Origin: Entophlyctis helioformis
Lineage: Eukaryota > Chytridiomycota > Chytridiomycetes > Chytridiales > Chytriomycetaceae
Assembly: GCA_025526915.1 (NCBI GenBank)
Contig: JAHLKH010000059.1
Span: forward strand, 1-64,000
Direction: 5' to 3'
Length of the DNA stretch: 64,000 bases
The notes under the pieces are model-generated. The model was not told the origin of the DNA. It was given only the letters and a program-made list of their open reading frames with translations, and did no database searches. Each line of letters begins with the position of its first letter. The first letter of the stretch is position 1. This document shows, piece by piece, positions 57,724 to 64,000 of the stretch. The position numbers were made by a program, and so were the translations under genes.

Positions 57724-59549
57724 TCATTGTCCTGGCCAATTGTTACCCCGCTGATCATCACGAACGCCTTCCTGGCTTGATGCACCACTGCCATTGCTTC
57801 CATCTGCCCCGCTTCCAGCAGCAGCTCCAGCAGCAGCAGCAGTAGCAGGAGCAGCAGGAACACTGCTAGCTTCGTCGCTTGAAGTGCGCAAATCGTCTGT
57901 TGATGCGGCTGGCAGTTGAGCAATATGCGACTGGATCAGATCAGACACCTGCTCAATGCGCTCATCCACATCGACGATCTGGTGCTGCAGATTGTTGCGT
58001 TTCTCGGTCACTGCTGCCAGCTCCTTGATGTAGTTTCTCGATATCTTGCGCTGCTCTTCAATGTGGTGCTGTCATTCGAGAGCAGGCTGTGCATTAGTGC
58101 ATGATCAGGCAAGCAACAAGCTGCATCCAATGAACAGTCAATGGCCCACCTTGAGCTTGCGCACTTCTGTTGAGTCGTAGTCGTGAATGCCTACATCTTC
58201 GTCTTCGGGGAAATACGACCGATACCTTGCCGGCTGTCCTTGACGCTGTTAATGACGAACCAACCACAACATTGCATGATTCAGTGCGTGCACGAACCTG
58301 CTCTTTGAGACGCGCATGCAGATCACGCAGTGTCGCGTCAAACGGTGCACGCTCTTCGATCCAGTCCTTGACGAACCGCCATCTGCCGAGATATGTCAGA
58401 TCTTTGCGCCGCTTCTCAGGCTGTTTCTTTGCGAGCTCCTTGTCAAACAGCTCGCTGACCCGCACCAGAAACCGTTTCTCGGCTTCCTTGTCCTGCACCA
58501 TCGTACTGCATTGTCCATGCCAGCGCGCAGTCAGTCTTGTATTCCCAGCAGACAAGGGAGATGAAACAAACACACTCACTGCTGGCGCTGCTCAGTCGCA
58601 AGTTCCCAAGACGCAACGAGCTGCACGATATGCTGGTGCTCGGCCTCGAGCGCATCCTTTGTTGCGTGCTCAACAAGGAGTTTGTTGATCTTGGCACGTA
58701 GGAACGACTTTTCGTCCAGGATGTTCATGATGGCTCTGATCACCAGCATGTACTCGTTCTGTCGTTCCAGTCAGCAACTCTCTTGAAAGCCAAGCCGTTT
58801 ACATCTGCACGGTGGGCCAGCCAGCCCACGACGCGTACCTGGATCTCTGACAGCAGCGCAGAGTATGTGGTAAAGTTTTGAATGATGCGCTGGAAGGTGG
58901 TGTTGAGCGCACGGATACGGCCCTTGTCAAGAAGATCGCTGCACGACGCATATCCATCACGATATTCCTGGACAGTCCAGCAGACAGCCAGTGAGTCCAG
59001 TGCTTGCAATGGATGCAGCAATACGTTGGAACGAACTTGCTGCATGATCGCATCCAGGTCTTTGCAGCCGATCGCTCGCGAGTCTTCAGAGTCACAAAAC
59101 GTGCGCTCGTACAGCGATCGCGAGAAGTCTGTGCGCAGCTTGAAGTGGTTGGCACGGAATCCCTTGACCGGACCCAGAAACGAGTACTCGTTGGTCAGCG
59201 GCACCTTTGGCCTTGCGTTGCGCTTTGGGACGGCTTTCCAAGCGGATGCAGCCAAGGTGCCGCCAGCAGCCAAAGAGCCCGATGGGTGTTGTGATTTGCC
59301 TTTGGGGGACCACCCGATGTGGTGTGCATACTTGCTCACCAGATCCGTCGGTGCTGGCGCAGGGCAGTGTGGGTTTGAGAGCGGCCCAGTAAAGTCTGGC
59401 AGTCCGGATCGCATGGCTGTTTGGGCGGTGCCTGCAGCTGCAGCTGTTGCGACTGCCGCCGACTGCGATGATGCGTGTCCACGAACCCAAGATCCGTGCG
59501 GCTCAGCCTTGAGGTGCCCTGCTGCAGCTGTTGCAGCCATTGGTTGCAT
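57724..59549 (-). CDS. Orphan coiled-coil protein
   Basis: Minus-strand exons: 59549-58839, 58758-58580, 58505-58298, 58245-58150, 58068-57724; phases close; 512 aa. I do not recognise the family. The first ~70 residues are A/S/G-rich, followed by a conserved-looking block (TNEYSFLGPVKGFRANHFKLRTDFSRSLYERTF), then helical stretches NEYMLVIRAIMNILDEKSFLRAKINKLLVEHATKDA, EAEKRFLVRVSELFDKELAKKQPEKRRKDLTYLGRW, and a final coiled coil HHIEEQRKISRNYIKELAAVTEKRNNLQHQIVDVDERI, ending in a low-complexity A/S/G tail. The style (short heptads, LGRWRFVKDW-type links) resembles flagellar coiled-coil proteins, but that is only an impression. The start at 59549 is the first ATG giving the conserved frame; an upstream GTG-only frame was not used. 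Confidence 0.72.
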
Positions 59550-59647
59550 GCCTCTGGATTGTTTGTGGGCAAGGCGAAGTGCGCGCTTCACGACCCTTCA
59601 GATCCGTGACGCGTCGAGGTTCACCAACACACCAACCATCTACAGCC
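59550..59647. promoter_or_regulatory. Bidirectional promoter, coiled-coil gene/VMA3
   Basis: 98 nt between divergent start codons. No TATA box. Position alone supports a shared promoter. Confidence 0.45.
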
Positions 59648-61329
59648 ATGTTCAGCGAAGCCTGCCCCTCGTACAGGTACGACCGCACCGCTGGCTCGCC
59701 GCCGTCCAACAGCGCCGCCGGCACACAGACAGAGGGAGACGCGGCTGGTGAAGGGGCCCGTGCTGCAGGCAGCTGCAGCCAGTTGGCCCTGGCCAGCAAC
59801 ATGCCGGCGAGACCCTTGCCACCGGAAGCCCTCCCGCAGCACGGCGGCCTGCCATCTGCTGGCTGCCATGATCCAACGCGGCACAGCAGGCCAGCACGGC
59901 AGGCCAGCACGGCGGGCTGCCCGACGGCCCGACAGCCAGGTGGCGCACGGGCCTGGCGCACGGCTGGCGCACGGCTGGCTCGCTGGCAGTCTGCATCCCC
60001 CCCGCCCCATGCCACATGTATGAACGGCGTCTGACTGACCCACCAACCCACCCGCCATGCCCGCCTGTGTTTCGTTGCTCTCTGGCCCGTCCGTCCGTTG
60101 CTGGACTGCTGCGTTGTCCCGCCCTGCAGCCCCTTCTTCGGCGCCATGGGCTGCACCGCATCCATCGTCTTCAGCTGTACGTCACGCTGCGCTGCGCTCG
60201 CTGCCCATGCCTGCCTCTTGTCCTTGCTCGTGACTGTATCTGTCCCACTGACATGCTTGTCTCTGTCCATCTGCCCCTTTCGTACGTGCCACTGCGTCCA
60301 TTCAACAACACGCTCAACACCACCATCCCACGCACACTTGTTTGCTTGCTTGCCCGTGTCGCTCAGGCTTCGGAGCTGCATACGGCACGGCCAAGTCGGG
60401 TGTTGGAATTTCCGCCATGGGTGTCATGCGTCCTGAGCTCATTCTCAAGAGTGTCGTCCCCGTCGTCATGGTACGTGTCCGCTCCCCCTCCTCCTCCCTT
60501 TGTCTCCTCTCTTCTGCTCTGTTGCTGCTGCGATGCTGGCTGCTATACTGCCACCGTCGTGCGTGTCGCTGTGGACACGACGACACGTTTCGCGTCGTGC
60601 TCTTGCCGCCACCAGAGCGTGTCTTGCAGACGTGTCTCTGCGTGGTTGTGCCGAGATTGAGAGACGGCGAATAGCGGCCAATGCAGCCCGCGACACCAGC
60701 AACCAGCTGACGCATGCCCATCATATCCACATCCTTTTCTTTGAACCAGGCTGGTATTATTGCCATCTACGGCGTCGTCGTCGCCGTGCTTTTGTCGGGT
60801 GGCCGTAAGTACCATGCGCTCATGCCGTGTCTACCAAAGTGTGTACAGCGGCTGACATTGATTGATGGCTACTGTGTGTGTTGAACGCGCTCACGCCCAC
60901 AGTCCAGCAGGAGATGACCCTCTACTCTGGCTTCGTCTCCCTTGCCGCTGGTCTCAGTGTCGGTCTCAGTGGCCTTGCTGCTGGATTCGCCGTTGGTGTT
61001 GTCGGTGACGCTGGTGTCCGTGGTTCTGCCCAGCAGCCCCGTCTCTTTGTCGGTGCGTGCTGCGTTGCCTCTCTGCCAAGACTGCATCCGGCTTGCACAA
61101 CACTGACGTGTTTATCGCACAGGCATGATTCTTATCCTCATTTTCGCCGAAGTCTTGGTTCGTGCCCTTTGACTTGCTGATCCTCCAACCCCATGCCACC
61201 TTGCTGCCACTGCACTGCCCGTGCTCTTGTCTGACCGCCCTTGCTTGAATGCGTGCCACACATCAGGGTCTGTACGGTCTCATTGTTGCACTCATTCTCA
61301 ACACCAAGGCCTCGGTCGGCACCTGCTGA
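59648..61329 (+). CDS. VMA3: V-type H+-ATPase proteolipid subunit c
   Basis: Proton-carrying ring subunit of the vacuolar/endosomal V-ATPase. Seven exons, several tiny: 59648-59676, 60130-60176, 60367-60470, 60750-60804, 60903-61052, 61123-61157, 61267-61329; phases close; exactly 160 aa. Exon 1 codes MFSEACPSY plus two bases and was found by searching upstream for the family's CPxYAPFFG start; the join gives [13 protein letters not shown]. Four membrane helices follow: [66 protein letters not shown] and [26 protein letters not shown]. The essential proton-binding Glu is in IFAEVLG. Intron 1 is unusually long (453 nt) compared with the others. Confidence 0.95.
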
Positions 61330-61479
61330 GCGGCCATGGCTTCTGGAACGACTCCCCCATCCTCTCCGCAGTCCCGCTCTGTCCATGTCCATTGCAGCAG
61401 ATCTGCCAGACCTGCCAGATCTCCATGCCCCCCTCTTCCTCTTCCACCGCCAGTCTGTCCAGCCCACGCGCGAAATGAA

Positions 61480-61501
61480 GTCCCAAAAAAAGAAAAAAAC
61501 T
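61480..61501 (+). promoter_or_regulatory. A-rich tract upstream of UTP10
   Basis: AAAAAAAGAAAAAAA runs about 50 nt upstream of the UTP10 ATG in otherwise GC-rich DNA. Poly(dA:dT) tracts commonly exclude nucleosomes at fungal promoters; that role is inferred here. Confidence 0.45.
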
Positions 61502-61547
61502 TGCCCGACCGACCAACCAGCGACCGCAAGCGACCAGGCAGCCCGCC

Positions 61548-64000
61548 ATGACCACGTCGCTCGCCCGCCAGCTCAAGGCTCTTGCGGGAGCCCGTGCCCC
61601 CGTGCCCACAAAGCACCGTGCGTCGCTGCTGTTTGACGGCCGCGAGGCAGCCGACATCAGCCGCGACTCGATTCTCGTGCTCGGCCGCTCCGGCCTCGAC
61701 GAGCTCATGGCTGTCAATCCGCCTTTGCGGCCTTTGACGACTCGCTCTTTGGCCCGTCGCTCAAAGACCAAGACCGCATGCTGCTGGTGCGTCCGCCGCC
61801 CCTGCCGCTCGCATCCCGCCATGCGTTTCTTGATGCCTTCCAGCCTTCATGCCCGCTCGTGTCTGCTGCATCCATGCTGACTCGCTCTTGGCAATCAACG
61901 ACGATCCGTCGACCAACAGACCAAGCCCGAAAACGCAAAGCTCGATGCCCTGCTCAACCGTTTCCTGCGCTTGGTCTCGCCGCACTTTTTGCGCAAGAGC
62001 ACCTTCAAGGCCCTCGAATGGCTTGTCCGTCGCTTCAAGTACGCACCGCTGATCCCATGCGTATGCATCGACTGTCTTGCTGCGATCTGGCTTGTGGTGC
62101 TGACCGTCCACGTCCACTCTCACGTCCACTCTCACGTCCATGATCACCAGGATCAACGAGATGAACGTCGATGCCGTCATTGCGTGCATCTTGCCGTACC
62201 ACGAGACGAAGCAGTTTGTGCAGGTTGTGCGCATCCTTGCCATCCCGTAAGTGTGCAGTCACGCCATCCACCTCGAGGCAGGCTTGCTTGCACTTGTTCT
62301 GACCACGATCGCTGTCTTGCCACGCCAAACAGCGACACGTCCATCTGGATGTTCCTCAAGGACTCGGTCCAGCGATCCTCTGTTCACCTGGAGCGCCGTC
62401 TGCTCATCGAGCACTGCATCAAGGACCCCTCGGCCCTGCAGTTCATCTTCAACATGGTCACCAAGGCCAAGTCCGAGCGCATCCACAACTCGACCCTGAC
62501 GTCCTTCCTCGCCTGCATCCTTGTGCAGTTCCTCGAGTCCAAGGGATCCATCACCGACGGCGATCTGCGCATCATCATCCCGGCTCTTGTCCATGCTCTC
62601 ACCGACACCGATGCCGACCTGCGTGCTGCTGGCCAGATGGCGCTCGCGTACCTGTCCACCAAGTCCCAGTTTGCCGTTGACGCGTTCACTGGCCTGCTCG
62701 AGGCTGTCGCGACCAACGTCAACCCCGCGCTTCTGTACGCGAGCGTGCTCTGTGCCGTGACCGTCTGCCAGAACCAGCCCAGACTCGAGATCCTGCCCGA
62801 GTCGGTCTTCCGCAGGCTCATGGACACGAGCGGCTTTGCCAAGGTCATTGCCACCATTGCGGCGACCTACGAGGCCGACAACTTTGTCGAGCCGCTTCTC
62901 AAGTCCATCATCCGCGCTGAGCCATCGCCCAACCCAGACGTCCTGGCCACCGACGATCTCTTTGCCCAGGCGAGCACGTTTGCTGCCCTGGTTTCGCCGT
63001 CGCTCATGAGCTCGGCTGCCATCCACCGCGTGCTCGATGCTGCCCTTGACATGTACGTCTCGTTTGTGTCGTCGGGCGCCGAGGCCAATGCCTCTTTCAT
63101 CGCCGGCATCCTGCGCCAGGTCTACGAGCACAACGTTGTCATTCTTGATGCCATCATCGACGCCAAGTTCCAGGCCAATGCCAACAAGAGCCCGGAAGCC
63201 GTCAAGACGCGCGCCGTTCTCTTTGAGCTGATCACGTCGTCCTTCAAGGGCACCATGCTCGAGGCTGTTGACAGCAATGGCACAACACTGTTCCTCAGTC
63301 TGAACCATCCCCAGGCCAACGTCCGTCTCATCGCCCTGCAGAAGCTGGCATCGATCCTGTCGGGTCCTGGCTCTGCCGAAGACAAGGCCCCTGTTCTGCG
63401 TTTTGCCGGGGATGTGCTGATTGCGCACATTGGAGACGCCAACCACAGCATCGCGACATTTGCCCTCGAATTCCCCAACCTCAAGGACTATGTCTCTGCC
63501 GACAAGCTTGCCGAGGCTGCCGCTGCTGCCTTTACGGCTCGCTCGTCCAACGCCAGTGTCCGCGTTTCAGCTGTTCGTGCCCTGTGCACGCTCGTGGCGC
63601 TTGGAAAGGACTGCCCGCGCATTGCACAAGAGTTGCTCTTTGGCACACTTTGGCGCTCGTCGCTCGATGCCACTATTGTGAGCGTCGTGGCACCCTTCGT
63701 TGCCCCGCTCCTGGAGGGTCTGGGTCTTCCCGAGGCACGCGCCGCCCTGGTTGCTCGCCGCATCGCCGAGAGCATCAAGGAAGTGTCGGACAAGACTGCT
63801 GCTGTGGCTGCGTGCAACACTGTTGTCGCTGAAGCGCTTGGTGACGATCTCCGCACCGCGCCTGCTTTCTCGGCCTTTGTGCTTGGCCGCGCTCTCCACT
63901 CGTCGTTCTCGTCTGCCCGCGTCTTTGCGCTTCAGTGCCTGGCGCGCGAGTGCACAACAGCCAAGTCCGCGCCGCTGCGTCCCGAGGTCACGGCGCTTTT
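61548..64000 (+). CDS. UTP10: U3 snoRNP protein UTP10/HEATR1 (partial, runs off window)
   Basis: HEAT-repeat component of the small-subunit processome, needed for pre-18S rRNA processing and Pol I transcription. Exons: 61548-61786, 61920-62038, 62151-62246, 62333 to the window end; about 707 residues visible of a family near 1800-2100. N-terminal marks: TTSLARQLKAL, DSILVLGRSGLDELMAV, FLRLVSPHFLRKSTFKALEWLVRRFK, ILPYHETKQFVQVVRIL, then long runs of HEAT helices (SIWMFLKDSVQRSS, LLYASVLCAVTVC, VRLIALQKLASIL). One base is missing near 61721: restored, the frame reads NPAFAAFDDSLFGPSLKDQDRMLL, which matches the family; unrestored, it runs into nonsense. The antisense strand has a long open frame that is only a shadow. 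Together with RPA49 it is a ribosome-biogenesis gene. Confidence 0.9.

Noticed and set aside
62259..63446. Minus-strand frame opposite UTP10
   Set aside because: It is the antisense of HEAT-repeat exon 4; GC-rich third positions create stop-free frames.
1..64000. CRISPR arrays, prophage, insertion sequences or operons
   Set aside because: The region is eukaryotic nuclear DNA with spliceosomal introns; none of these structures is present.

Overview
The window is nuclear DNA of a flagellated (zoosporic) fungus, most likely a chytrid. It is GC-rich and densely packed with genes that carry many short spliceosomal introns (about 50-200 nt, mostly GTRNGN...YAG). It holds no prokaryotic features and no transposon that I can recognise. 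Fungal identity rests on SSR4 (a fungal SWI/SNF-RSC subunit), RPA49, and a SET2 enzyme with a C-terminal SRI domain. A flagellum is implied by a full-length IFT122. I reconstructed 19 protein-coding genes by joining exons across frames; most of the reconstructed lengths match their families closely (for example V-ATPase c 160 aa, snurportin 359 aa, citrate synthase 464 aa, IFT122 1239 aa).

Layout, left to right: an orphan coiled-coil protein (+, 1258-2375) behind a TATA box; IFT122 (+, 2640-6805); SSR4 (+, 6918-9299); a giant SET2 histone H3K36 methyltransferase (+, 9894-17602); ARP4 (-, 17817-19813), divergent from RPA49 (+, 19977-21982); a GATA-like/PHD zinc-finger protein (-, 22707-26576); snurportin-1 (-, 27790-29177), divergent from RAD54 (+, 29290-32930); alpha-actinin (+, 34006-36706); mitochondrial citrate synthase (+, 36956-39156); a PH-RasGEF protein (-, 39472-43439); the complex I assembly factor NDUFAF6 (-, 43887-45215); the PI3P 5-kinase FAB1/PIKfyve (-, 45407-53760); tyrosine aminotransferase (-, 53802-55515), divergent from Rab escort protein (+, 55560-57692); an orphan coiled-coil protein (-, 57724-59549), divergent from V-ATPase subunit c (+, 59648-61329); and UTP10/HEATR1 (+, 61548 to beyond the window end).

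Functional themes: the left third is rich in chromatin and transcription factors (SSR4, SET2, ARP4, RPA49, the GATA/PHD protein, then RAD54). The right part holds membrane-traffic and endolysosomal genes (FAB1, REP, V-ATPase c) and mitochondrial genes (citrate synthase, NDUFAF6). No operon-like logic is implied; neighbours share compact, often bidirectional promoters.

Two genome-wide signals stand out. First, seven reading-frame breaks in five otherwise intact genes can each be repaired by one extra G or C at a GpC step, which points to a systematic consensus artefact or, less likely, a real recoding or editing process. Second, five of about 99 inferred introns use a GC donor (GC-AG), well above what I would expect. 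All exon boundaries were inferred by eye from splice consensus, reading frame and remembered family alignments; nothing was computed.
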